A DNA stretch of 64,000 nt from Epiperipatus broadwayi. Its lineage: Eukaryota > Onychophora > Udeonychophora > Euonychophora > Peripatidae. Made by a program: the position numbers and the translations under genes. The notes beneath the pieces were generated by a model that saw nothing but the letters and a program-made list of their open reading frames with translations, searched no databases and had not been told where the DNA came from. Position 1 is the stretch's first letter. Each line of letters opens with the position of its first letter. The stretch covers positions 932,001-996,000 of the forward strand of contig JAQFVV010006471.1 in NCBI GenBank assembly GCA_028023455.1, given 5' to 3'. This document shows positions 36,121 to 46,009 of this stretch, in pieces.

Positions 36121-38253
36121 AGTAACTTACAGTTGTTATTATTAGTCTAGCGTGTTTTATCTCTTGTGAAATTATTTATAAATATAAATTTTTATTTGAC
36201 TATTTTATTATGTAACATATATGTACTATTTATATATACATTTAAGTTTTAAATAATATATACCTTAAGCTTTTGAGTAAAATGCCAGATTTGAAGTTAA
36301 GAATAAATACTTATATATTTTTTTTATTTTATTATTAAATCTTAATGTCAGTGGAACAATTGATAGTTGAATTAAACATGAACTTATATAACACACGAGC
36401 AGATTCGTTCGTGCTCTGGAAAAAATAAAAAAAAACGAAAGAAAAAGAAAATCTTTTCTCTTTAAAAATATCATTTTTCTTCTATCAATACTACTATTTA
36501 GCGATTGGAATTTAAATATTAACTTTTTTAAATTAAAATAATTTGTGGATTCAAAGTCTGCAAGGAAAATATATTTAATTTTCTACTTAATCTTAAAGGA
36601 ATAGCAATATAAAGGAAAGAACGTCTGTTTAAGTTTTGAAACTACGTTGTTTTAACTCTTCCATTATTCTTCGGATATATATAAATTTAAGATAATTATA
36701 TATATTAAGGATAAAACAATGTGCACTGAGTAGTACACTCATTATATCGTAAAAGGTTTCGAAACCAACCTTGCATGCTATTTTAAAATATTTTGAAATA
36801 TTGAATATATAGAACGTCTAGTGATAATAGAGAAATGAAGATTAAGAACATCTACATTCGAAGAATATTTATTTTATTTCACATTAATCCGGTCATTGGA
36901 TGTTATTAACAGTTTATCGTTTAAGGATAAATGGAATCATCATTGTACAAATGGATTGGTGATATGCTTCGTAAGAGATCTTCATTGGGATGATGAACTA
37001 TAGACTTCAATATCTACTCTCAACTCTCTTATAATTAAGTTTCTTTATTATTTATTTACATATATTATAATAATGCTTATATTATTTTAATATGTTTATT
37101 ATTATTATTATTATTATCTTTATTTCAAATTTGGCATCACATCATATATATCTTAAAAGGAAAATTATATTTATTATTAAATATAATTAATTGAAAGCTT
37201 AACATAATTCATTAAATTAGATGAGGGATATAAAAAATAGTTATTATTTGACAGATATCTTAAACAGGATTGTATTGTGTTTACTACGTAATATTGTTAT
37301 ATATTAATGTATTTTTATTTATTAAAAATACATATAATATATAAGTTATACAATGGCAAATAATACTTATATATGGGTAATTGTGAAGCATATAAATAAG
37401 AACGGTAAATAAATTAATAAGTTACATAAATTATTAATTTTTGAACCCAGATATTGTTTTTATATATCTGTTAATTTAAGCTATTTTCTTTAATTTTTGA
37501 AAGTTTATTATAGTATTGAGTTTTATCATAGGGTATTAAATAAAAAAATATCATTTATTAATATTCTTTTAAAATGATAAAATTCATCCGTATTTATTTA
37601 TTAATATTTTATTATCTATTCTATTATATTTTTTATTGTTTATTAAATATTGATTTGTTAACGTGATCTCTTTGTCTAATCATTATTGAATTATATTATA
37701 TATATGCTAGTATTATAAGTGTCATATGAATAATAGTTATAATTAATGCTTATATAGAGGCATATGAAATAACTTGTTTTGAAATTATTCCTGAAAAGAG
37801 CTGATTGCAAATTCTCCATGAGTTTAAATATCGTGGCATAATGGTGACTGAAAGAGGGATGAAAGATGGATGTCCTGGTCTAAATTGTATTTAAACTTAT
37901 TTAAAGATTAATGAGCTAGCATAATAGAGGTATATATAATCATGGACTTGGTATTTCATCGATTCATTTCTAGCATTCTACTTGAAGACCCAAAGTCCGA
38001 TTGTAGTGAAATGCGTATCCTCTTTCTAAGGAATTTAATCATCTCTTTATATTTAACAAGACCAACTTAGATTTTAAATATAATCCATTCTGTTATATTT
38101 GGCGAACCTAACTATGAAGCATTAAGTTAATGATTTCTAAACATTAAATATAATTGATTATATTACAATTAATACATCAACTGGGATGATTAAATGCCGT
38201 TCCGTTATATTTGATGCCTCAACTAAGGCTATCAAATAGGCTGTCCCGTTATA
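36115..38253 (+). repeat. 5' LTR, about 2139 bp
   Basis: Repeated almost exactly at 41638-43773. The boundaries come from where the two copies stop matching: TATAATAGTAAC at the left, CCCGTTATA at the right. The ends form a short inverted repeat, TATAA...TTATA, not the usual TG...CA. I saw only about a dozen substitutions plus small indels between the two copies (for example in the (ATT)n tract near 37090, and TTATATATTAATG against TAAACGTTTAATG near 37295). A GTTTCGAAACCA palindrome lies near 36757. The LTR is unusually long. TATA-like sites are too frequent here to place a promoter. Confidence 0.92.
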
Positions 38254-38494
38254 TCTGGCGCCCAACGTGGGGCTCGAAATAAGCTAATTAGAGCTTGAAA
38301 TACCCCACATACCTGAGAGATGTGTAGTATATTTATTGATATGAGATGTATAGTTTAAAGAAAATTTTCATTTGAGATCATATAAAGATACATTCCGTTA
38401 TATCTGGCGACCCAAACGTTAGGGGCTTCAATTAATTAAATCTCATACCCTGTAGACTGCGTTTTATCTGGTGTGCGACGTTTTAGGCATTGAA
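38091..38494 (+). repeat. Five degenerate LTR-end/PBS-like motifs
   Basis: The motif (CC)GTTATAT.TGGCG..CC.AAC recurs at 38091-38112 and 38202-38223 (both within the 5' LTR), at the true junction 38247-38278, at 38395-38431 (TATCTGGCGACCCAAACGTT then AGGGGCTTCAA) and, weaker, at 38459-38494 (TTTTATCTGGTGTGCGACG). The first two recur in the 3' LTR near 43611 and 43722. The spacing is irregular: about 111, 45, 148 and 64 bases. Confidence 0.75.
38256..38278 (+). other. Primer-binding site, tRNA-Lys(CUU) type
   Basis: TGGCGCCCAACGTGGGGCTC, and the three bases after it, begin two bases after the 5' LTR. As I recall the metazoan tRNA-Lys(CUU) 3' end, the complement including CCA matches over about 23 bases. 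This is where minus-strand DNA synthesis would start. Confidence 0.88.
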
Positions 38495-38807
38495 TCTATA
38501 ATTTCGATTCATTATATATGGTATTTATAATTGCAAGATTAATATAAAAAAAAAAATGGTAATATATATAATATGATTTAGACAGATCAATATTTGAATA
38601 ACTAATTATTAAATTATGTTTTAAACAAGAGTTGAGTGGGATAAAGTTTTATATAGACATAGACGTTTAAAAATATACACATATATTATTAGAACATCAT
38701 AAGTATATATAAATAGCATGGGGTGGTAGAGAACTTTACGATATAATATTTTGGTTATAAAAATATATATACACTTAAGTAATATTTGAATTAAGTTAAA
38801 GTTTGTT

Positions 38808-39320
38808 ATGCTGCGAAGTGGGAAAATGTATTCAAACAAAGATATTAAATGCTCTAGTCAAATGCAAGATGATTTGCAAAGTGAACTAAATGATGATAAT
38901 ATTATTATTGAACAATCATCATTAGTACAAGCACCTGGGGGTTCTACAACCATAATTGAATACCCTCAACAAACACCGAGTTTAGATCAAGTGTTATCTC
39001 AAACACAAAATATAGTTGATGAAGGTTTAAATCAATCATCTACAATTGAGATTAATCAATCATCTAATGTTAGTACAATTCAGCAAATGTTACAAATGTT
39101 TATGAATAAATTAGATGATTTAAAAAATAACTTGAATAAAAAAATGGATGATAATAGTACTAGTTTTAGGAGTGATATGTGTAATTTAAAAAATAACTTG
39201 AATAAAAAAATGGATGATAATAGTACTAGTTTTAGGAGTGATATGTGTAACTTAAAAAGTGATTTGAATCAAAAATTGGATGATAATAGTAAAAAATTAG
39301 ATAGTTTAAAAATGATTTGA
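38808..39320 (+). CDS. Gag-like protein, N-terminal part
   Basis: A 170-codon frame starting MLRSGK, a start like that of many LTR-element Gag proteins, about 550 bases after the PBS. The first 95 residues are rich in S, Q and N; from about residue 100 there are LKNNLNKKMDDN-type heptads predicting a coiled coil. It contains an exact 22-residue tandem repeat encoded by a 66-bp tandem duplication (units starting 39120 and 39186), with a third, diverged unit. The frame ends in an ATGA overlap with the next frame, in the -1 register; the coiled coil continues there, so this is either a frameshift mutation or a programmed -1 shift. No CCHC zinc knuckle is seen. The Gag assignment rests mainly on position. 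Confidence 0.55.
   Translation: MLRSGKMYSNKDIKCSSQMQDDLQSELNDDNIIIEQSSLVQAPGGSTTIIEYPQQTPSLDQVLSQTQNIVDEGLNQSSTIEINQSSNVSTIQQMLQMFMNKLDDLKNNLNKKMDDNSTSFRSDMCNLKNNLNKKMDDNSTSFRSDMCNLKSDLNQKLDDNSKKLDSLKMI
39120..39316 (+). repeat. 66-bp in-frame tandem repeat in gag-like frame
   Basis: Two identical 66-bp units (39120, 39186) and a diverged third part encode LKNNLNKKMDDNSTSFRSDM. The length is a multiple of three, so the duplication keeps the frame. Confidence 0.9.
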
Positions 39321-40054
39321 AGGTTGAAATAACAGGAATTGAAAATAAACTATCTACAAAAATCCAACAATTAAATTTAAATGTGGATAATGTTAAAAAA
39401 GATAACAAAGAAATTAAACAAGCATTAAATGATTTAAAGAAAGATATTGATAATGTTAAGGAAAAGATGCAAGTAGAAATCAAAGTTGTTGAAACGAAAC
39501 AAACTGCCAATGAAGTAGAAAGACTTCATGACACAAAAGTATCAACAATATTGATGGCAATTAAATGCCAAGAATCCAAAACTTACCCTGAGCTTGAGAT
39601 ATGTGAATATGATGATAGCATCCAAAACAGATCACTCTTAGTTCAAATGAATATTTCAGAAGAAAACTGTCATGACTATCATTTTCTCATACAGCAGAGC
39701 AATGAAGTCGAAGATCATTGCAGCATTACTAAAGTGTTTGAATCTGATCCAAATAACTTAGAAAAAGAAGAGGAAGAGCGTCGTGTGAAATATAAATTAA
39801 ATTCCGAGTCTCAGGAATTGAGAGAAACACAATCAAATGATAATACTGAATGTCTAGATAAATTAAGACTTCGGATTTTTTGTATTAATAACAAGTTAAA
39901 TCATGAACTTATGAAACTTGAGATGACTCCACTATCTAAAGATATAATAGATGAATACAACAGTGAAATGTATTTTGAGTCATCCCATCATATTTTTTTT
40001 TACTCCCAGAACAAATATAAAACATTTCATCAACAAGGCGTTGATAAATTGTAA
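39317..40054 (+). CDS. Continuation of gag-like coiled-coil protein
   Basis: 245 codons overlapping the previous stop by four bases (ATGA). Residues 1-70 continue the heptad coiled coil (ALNDLKKDIDNVKEKMQVEI). Residues 80-245 are acidic and charged, with no domain I recognise; the KLRLRIFCINNKLNHEL region may be helical. No DTG/DSG protease motif or zinc knuckle is present. It may be the C-terminal half of the ancestral Gag, or a fusion with unknown sequence left by the deletion of pol. Confidence 0.45.
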   Translation: MKVEITGIENKLSTKIQQLNLNVDNVKKDNKEIKQALNDLKKDIDNVKEKMQVEIKVVETKQTANEVERLHDTKVSTILMAIKCQESKTYPELEICEYDDSIQNRSLLVQMNISEENCHDYHFLIQQSNEVEDHCSITKVFESDPNNLEKEEEERRVKYKLNSESQELRETQSNDNTECLDKLRLRIFCINNKLNHELMKLEMTPLSKDIIDEYNSEMYFESSHHIFFYSQNKYKTFHQQGVDKL

Positions 40055-40081
40055 GACAACCATCTGATAATATCATTATCA

Positions 40082-40440
40082 ATGATAATATTTAATGGAA
40101 AAGAAGGTTGTTATAATAGAAAGTTTAATTTAGAAGATATGAATGAAGGCAATAGATTTAATTGTCTTAAAAGTAAATTATGGTGTATGAAGCATCACCA
40201 TAATCCTGAAGATGAACAAATTATAAAAAGTCTTCAGACAATAATAAAGATATGTATAATACAAGCTAAAAGACAGAAAGGTTCACAATTCCATAGGTTG
40301 TGTAATACTTATGAAGGTCCCTTCACATTCATTGAACATGTTAATGGATGTGCTTAAAAAGTAAAGCACACATATAAGGAAGGACTTCATAGATTACGAC
40401 TTTGGGATGTGACAATGGACTTTCGGTAATAATAGAACCC
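40082..40440 (+). pseudogene. Integrase-tail-like remnant 1
   Basis: An open frame (40082-40357) ends in QFHRLCNTYEGPFTFIEHVN. After its stop the same frame reads on through KVKHTYKEGLHRLRLWD to about 40425. The F..L.NTYEGP.T core parallels the clearer integrase tail at 40866-41067, so two tail-like modules lie in tandem. The region before it (RKFNLEDMNEG onward) is not recognised. It is either an old diverged duplicate of the tail or a piece of another open frame of the parent element. Confidence 0.45.
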
Positions 40441-40794
40441 ATTAGGCTGTTCTTTTAAGAGAATAAATGTATATATGTATATAAATAATTGAAGTTGATA
40501 TTAATAGCAATAAAAATGCATCAAGTTAACCAAAGTATAAAAAATACTTATAGGTTTATTAGAGTTCAAATTATTGTTGGTAAATAAGTAATAATGGTAG
40601 ATCAGTTAAGCATCATGATAATGCAATTTGATATTGACACCACTTATAAAATGTAAGTCCATTATTATATATTTTGATAAGGATATATATAAATCAAACA
40701 TTTATATTATATAGCATGATGTTGTTTAACTATAATAGCAATCAGCATTAAGCCAATGCACATGTGTTTTCTGGATATATATATGGATACAAGA

Positions 40795-41067
40795 GAAGAT
40801 AGAGTAAAAGCTCATAAACAACTTGTTAAAATGGCAAATAATAGAAGTCAAAATAAAAAAAATGTATTTATGAATTTAAAGTTGGAGATAAAGTTTTGAT
40901 AAAGACTTTCCATCCCAGCAAACCATTGGAGAATAAATACCATAAATTCTTCAATACATATGAAGGACCTTATACTATCGTTAAAAGGGCTGGTCCAAAT
41001 GCATTTGGATTAACCAAGAAGGAGAGATTCGTGGTACATACAATTCACGAATTTTAAAACCATATTT
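40795..41067 (+). pseudogene. Gypsy integrase C-terminal remnant
   Basis: The reading shows FKVGDKVLIKTFHP, then KYHKFFNTYEGPYTIVKR, AGPNAFGLT and, after a one-base frame change near 41018, GTYNSRILKPYFG. This is the C-terminal (GPY/F) domain typical of Gypsy-group integrases, which binds DNA or chromatin during integration. The catalytic core with its zinc finger and D-D-E triad is missing. A second frame change near 40865 separates it from upstream RAHKQLVKMANN. It marks the element as a deleted Gypsy-type retrotransposon. Confidence 0.75.
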
Positions 41068-41623
41068 TGGCTGCTTATAATGTTTTATAAAGAAATGAGG
41101 TGAAGACCAAGATAAGAATTGGGCAGTGTAAACCATACGGTTGTATAAAAAATAATAATAATAGTGATCAATGTAAAGAGAAGTATAGTTAAAAACATTA
41201 GCTTTGGTGAGGGTATTCTTTAATGCCTTAAAATAATTAAAACCATAGAGTCAATTCATATTTATAGATGGATACTCTAGTATTTATTTAGTCCTTTTCA
41301 AATCCATAAGTCTTAAAGAAGCAGGAATAAGGCTAGTAAATATATTTGTGGTCCAAGAAGGAAACACATTATTTTTTTTTATTTTATTTTTTTTTTATAC
41401 AAAAAAAAAAAATATTAACCCATCAAAGTCCTTAATTTTTTATTTTTATTTTTGATCATTATCACAAAAATAAAATAGCCCAAGTATTAGGAAGATATAC
41501 CAGTTAAAAAAAAAATGCAACCCTTCATAAAATCCAACTATAAATGCAATTAAACTATAAGAATATACTAAAATAGTTGTAAGTGTTTAAAATTTTAACT
41601 TAAATTAAAATTTTAAATTTCCC
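41068..41623 (+). other. Interior non-coding stretch of the LTR element
   Basis: No coding signal. It contains T-run and A-run tracts at 41371-41412 that could pair into a hairpin. Confidence 0.5.
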
Positions 41624-41637
41624 AAGGGAAGGGGAAA
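41624..41637 (+). other. Polypurine tract
   Basis: AAGGGAAGGGGAAA directly abuts the 3' LTR start. It is the expected primer for plus-strand DNA synthesis. Confidence 0.9.
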
Positions 41638-43768
41638 TATAATAGTAACTTACAGTTGTTATTATTAGTCTAGCGTGTTTTATCTCTTGTGAAATTATTT
41701 ATAAATATAAATTTTTATTTGACTATTTTATTATGTAACATATATGTACTATTTATATATACATTTAAGTTTTAAATAATATATACCTTAAGCTTTTGAG
41801 TAAAATGCCAGATTTGAAGTTAAGAATAAATACTTATATATTTTTTTTATTTTATTATTAAATCTTAATGTCAGTGGAACAATTGATAGTTGAATTAAGC
41901 TTGAACTTATATAACACACGAGCAGATTCGTTCGTGCTCTGGAAAAAAATAAAAAAAAAACGAAAGAAAAAGAAAATCTTTTCTCTTTAAAAATATCATT
42001 TTTCTTCTATCAATACTACTATTTAGCGATTGGAATTTAAATATTAACTTTTTTAAATTAAAATAATTTGTGGATTCAAAGTCTGCAAGGAAAATATATT
42101 TAATTTTCTACTTAATCTTAAAGGAATAGCAATATAAAGGAAAAGAACGTCTGTTTAAGTTTTGAAACTACGTTGTTTTAACTCTTCCATTATTCTTCGG
42201 ATATATATAAATTTAAGATAATTATATATATTAAGGAAAAAACAATGTGCACTGAGTAGTACACTCATTATATCGTAAAAGGTTTCGAAACCAACCTTGC
42301 ATGCTATTTTAAAATATTTTGAAATATTGAATATATAGAACGTCTAGTGATAATAGAGAAATGAAGATTAAGAACATCTACATTCGAAGAATATTTATTT
42401 TATTTCACATTAATCCGGTCATTGGATGTTATTAACAGTTTATCGTTTAAGGATAAATGGAATCATCATTGTACAAATGGATTGGTGATATGCTTCGTAA
42501 GAGATCTTCATTGGGATGATGAACTATAGACTTCAATATCTACTCTCAACTCTCTTATAATTAAGTTTCCTTATTATTTATTTACATATATTATAATAAT
42601 GCTTATATTATTTTAATATGTTTATTATTATTATTATCTTTATTTCAAATTTGGCATCGCATCATATATATCTTAAAAGGAAAATTATATTTATTATTAA
42701 ATATAATTAATTGAAAGCTTAACATAATTCATTAAATTAGATGAGGGATATAAAAAATAGTTATTATTTGACAGATATCTTAAACAGGATTGTATTGTGT
42801 TTACTACGTAATATTGTAAACGTTTAATGTATTTTTATTTATTAAAAATACATATAATATATAAGTTATACAATGGCAAATAATACTTATATGTGGGTAA
42901 TTGTGAAGCATATAAATAAGAACGGTAAATAAATTAATAAGTTACATTAATTATTAATTTTTGAACCCAGATATTGTTTTTATATATCTGTTAATTTAAG
43001 CTATTTTCTTTAATTTTTGAAAGTTTATTATAGTATTGAGTTTTATCATAGGGTATTAAATAAAAAAATATCATTTATTAATATTCTTTTAAAATGATAA
43101 AATTCATCCGTATTTATTTATTAATATTTTATTATCTATTCTATTATATTTTTTATTGTTTATTAAATATTGATTTGTTAACGTGATCTCTTTGTCTAAT
43201 CATTATTGAATTATATTATATATATGCTAGTATTATAAGTGTCATATGAATAATAGTTATAATTAATGCTTATATAGAGGCATATGAAATAACTTGTTTT
43301 GAAATTATTCCTGAAAAGAGCTGATTGCAAATTCTCCGTGAGTTTAAATATCGTGGCATAATGGTGACTGAAAGAGGGATGAAAGATGGATGTCCTGGTC
43401 TAAATTGTATTTAAACTTATTTAAAGATTAATGAGCTAGCATAATAGAGGTATATATAATCATGGACTTGGTATTTCATCGATTCATTTCTAGCATTCTA
43501 CTTGAAGACCCAAAGTCCGATTGTAGTGAAATGCGTATCCTCTTTCTAAGGAATTTAATCATCTCTTTATATTTAACAAGACCAACTTAGATTTTAAATA
43601 TAATCCATTCTGTTATATTTGGCGAACCTAACTATGAAGCATTAAGTTAATGATTTCTAAACATTAAATATAATTGATTATATTACAATTAATACATCAA
43701 CTGGGATGATTAAATGCCGTTCCGTTATATTTGATGCCTCAACTAAGGCTATCAAATAGGCTGTCCCG

Positions 43769-43773
<5 letters not shown>
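41638..43773 (+). repeat. 3' LTR, about 2136 bp
   Basis: A near-exact copy of 36115-38253, ending CCCGTTATA followed by TA repeats of the target site. See the 5' LTR for the differences. Confidence 0.92.

Positions 43774-43816
<43 letters not shown>
43774..43816. repeat. (TA)n, right side of the LTR target
   Basis: Continuation of the TA microsatellite split by the LTR element. Confidence 0.9.
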
Positions 43817-43823
<7 letters not shown>

Positions 43824-44280
43824 TTGATTTTGCCTGAATGCTTTTGTGTCTGAATTCTCTCTCTTTAAAACAATCTACTTTTGCATGGTGAAACTACTTC
43901 TATTATTAGACGTAATCTCAGTGCATACCCTTTATCATAAACTAATTGCCTTTAATTAAAAAAAATACATCTTCAATGGTTATTTTAATTGACATTTAGT
44001 ATACCCTGCTAAAACTTTAGCTCATACTATAATTGGATGACCTTCATTGAGTAAATTTAGAATTTGTTTTATGCTCTCTGTCAGTATCAAAATCCTGCAT
44101 TCAGTTAATGCACATTTTTTTCTAAATAGATAAAGATTCATAGACTTTCCAGAAAGCTACTGGGAGAATCTCACATGTATTTGAACTAGCCAACAATTTA
44201 TAACCCACTGCATAAATAGCTGCTAGACTTTCTCAACCTTTATCTATTTTGTCATCATACTACATTGTGTTCAAGTATCT
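43817..44280. other. No clear gene; perhaps more decayed pol
   Basis: The minus strand may continue the adjacent Gypsy pol relic (a phrase AAIYAVGYKLLASS is open near 44190-44230), but no motif is convincing. Confidence 0.35.
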
Positions 44281-44284
44281 CTAT

Positions 44285-45010
44285 ATAGTTAATATCTACC
44301 TCAGAATGGTATGGTTTTTCATTACCTGGATTTCTGGATAAAGTATTGGCATATTCTATGTTTTGTTTATATATTAAGTTCTGATCTAAGACAGTGTATG
44401 ACTTGTTTATCATTAGCTAATAATTATTTTAAATTACTGGCCACAAAGGTAGTGGTAAAAATGTTTACGACCCAATTTGATTACCAATATCTCTTTATGA
44501 AGCTAGTTTTAATTTGTCTCATTGTTAAATTTCTCAGTGCATACACTGTGAATTATTTAAATTGAATGACAGATTACTAAACCTATAGTTAATGTCATTT
44601 TTTGATTATTATAAAGCAAACAAAATGTAATCTGTGTTGCTTTGAATGTATTGTTCTGGATGTTTGTCCAGGTCACCTTTTAATTTTTTAAAGAAATTTA
44701 TAAAATGGATTAACTATATAGACCTAAGGAAACTGTAACTCTTTGTCAGTCCTTAATGTGAATACATATTTCATATTCAAATTTTATCTGATGATGATCT
44801 TTTTTTATCAATAATGTGGTCAAAACTTTTTTTTTCTTTTGGATTTTATTAATATTTTTCTACATTTAATCTAATTTTGAATTTTTTTAGTCTTTTGCAG
44901 ACATTAGAAAAGTCTGATTTAACATTATGTCAGTGCTTGTTGATATCAATAGAATATAATCTCTTCTAATCCCTATTGCTAGAAGTCAATTTTTTCTTAG
45001 GCTCACAAAT
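44285..45010 (-). pseudogene. Decayed Gypsy pol: RT end plus RNase H
   Basis: Reading the minus strand from about 45000 down, I see NVCKRLKKFKIRLN near 44915-44860, like the segment after the catalytic YxDD box in Gypsy RTs. Next comes LHKEILVIKLGRKHFYHYLC near 44505-44440, matching the HKE..AI....FRHYLYG part of Gypsy RNase H. Then KSYTVLDQN near 44410-44380 and NIEYANTLSRNP near 44357-44322, the equivalents of TDHKPL..L and ADALSR. Frames change at least twice and stops are common. About 35 residues between the last two motifs appear deleted. This relic is much older than the neighbouring LTR element. Confidence 0.55.
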
Positions 45011-46000
45011 ATTAATATTATTATGGATTTATTATTGGTAAGAATCTGATAAATATCAGAACTCAACACCAATTTTAGGAAATTAGAAATCATTGAGAAT
45101 GTTGTCAGTACTTCTTACTCCTTTTTACAAATAATTATTTAATATGACATAATAATCTCCATAAATGTGTATTTATCCATACGCCTCTTGTTATTTAAAT
45201 GATGAGTGCATCCCACTATGAACTTTTGACCAGTGTAAAGATATATATAATTTAATAATTAATTCCTACATAATTAGTAAATCTTTCATATAATTTCAGC
45301 TTAATTTCCCTTTGCTCTTTTTAAATAAATTTCAAAATTTTAGTTGTATTTCTTAAAATACTGAGACATTTTTAATGATAAAAATTTTTATTCTCAATAT
45401 TCCAAACTTTCCTGTAGTGACAGGATATTTACATTGTCATAATTTTTTACGAGATTTGATCTGCCCATCAATTTTCAATAAATTGCTATTTATATTCCGG
45501 ACAGTTTTTACTGTCAGCAATGTGCAATATTTCCTTGACTGACTGTATATTTTCATTTTAAACAATTTTCCCCAAATCTGTACAATCAGCATAAAATCGT
45601 TTGACTTTTTAATAGCTGTATAAGTTTGATAATTTAGTTTATTCCCATGATTTCTGGATCTGTTTATAATTTCCCTTTCCACATCTTGCAACAAATATTC
45701 TTAAGGTGATCTTAAATTTGAAAAGTGTTTTTCTTTCCATTTAGCATTGGACTCTGGTGTGGTTAATAGGTAGCATCATAATTTTTTTTTCTAAATTCTT
45801 TTGCTTTTTAATTTTATCTAATTTTACTAAACTCGTGGGTCTCATTAACTTCTGAAGCATTATTTTTTCTAGTACTGTAATGATGAAATTCATGCTTGCT
45901 CTAAAACTGTTTCATATGCTATCTATATTTTTATGATTGGCACATTACATTTATTATACCAGAAAATTGCTCTCTAATTTTATTATCAGATATATTTCAC
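45011..46000. other. Unassigned; minus-strand frame may belong to pol
   Basis: A minus-strand open frame at 45437-45694 precedes the Gypsy pol relic in its own direction and could be an upstream part of the same element. Its sequence (ENGNKLNYQ-like, with a run LIVQIWGKLFKMKI) shows no domain I recognise. Confidence 0.3.
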
Positions 46001-46009
46001 ACAAGCTAT

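Larger units (their letters stand above)
36115..43773 (+). mobile_element. LTR retrotransposon, LARD-like, 7.66 kb
   Basis: Two LTRs of about 2.14 kb flank a 3.38-kb interior, inserted in a TA microsatellite; the flanks allow a 4-bp ATAT duplication, but in TA repeats this is not proof. The interior has a tRNA-Lys-type primer-binding site next to the 5' LTR, a gag-like coiled-coil region, integrase-tail remnants, and a polypurine tract next to the 3' LTR. No protease, RT or RNase H motif is seen, so the element cannot copy itself. The integrase tail points to the Gypsy (Metaviridae-type) group. Near-identical LTRs show recent insertion, which implies help from a complete relative. Large LTRs plus a mostly non-coding interior fit the LARD class. 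Confidence 0.88.

Noticed and set aside
44311-44565. 84-codon plus-strand frame
   Set aside because: The opposite strand reads as Gypsy RNase H phrases; the plus-strand frame is the shadow.
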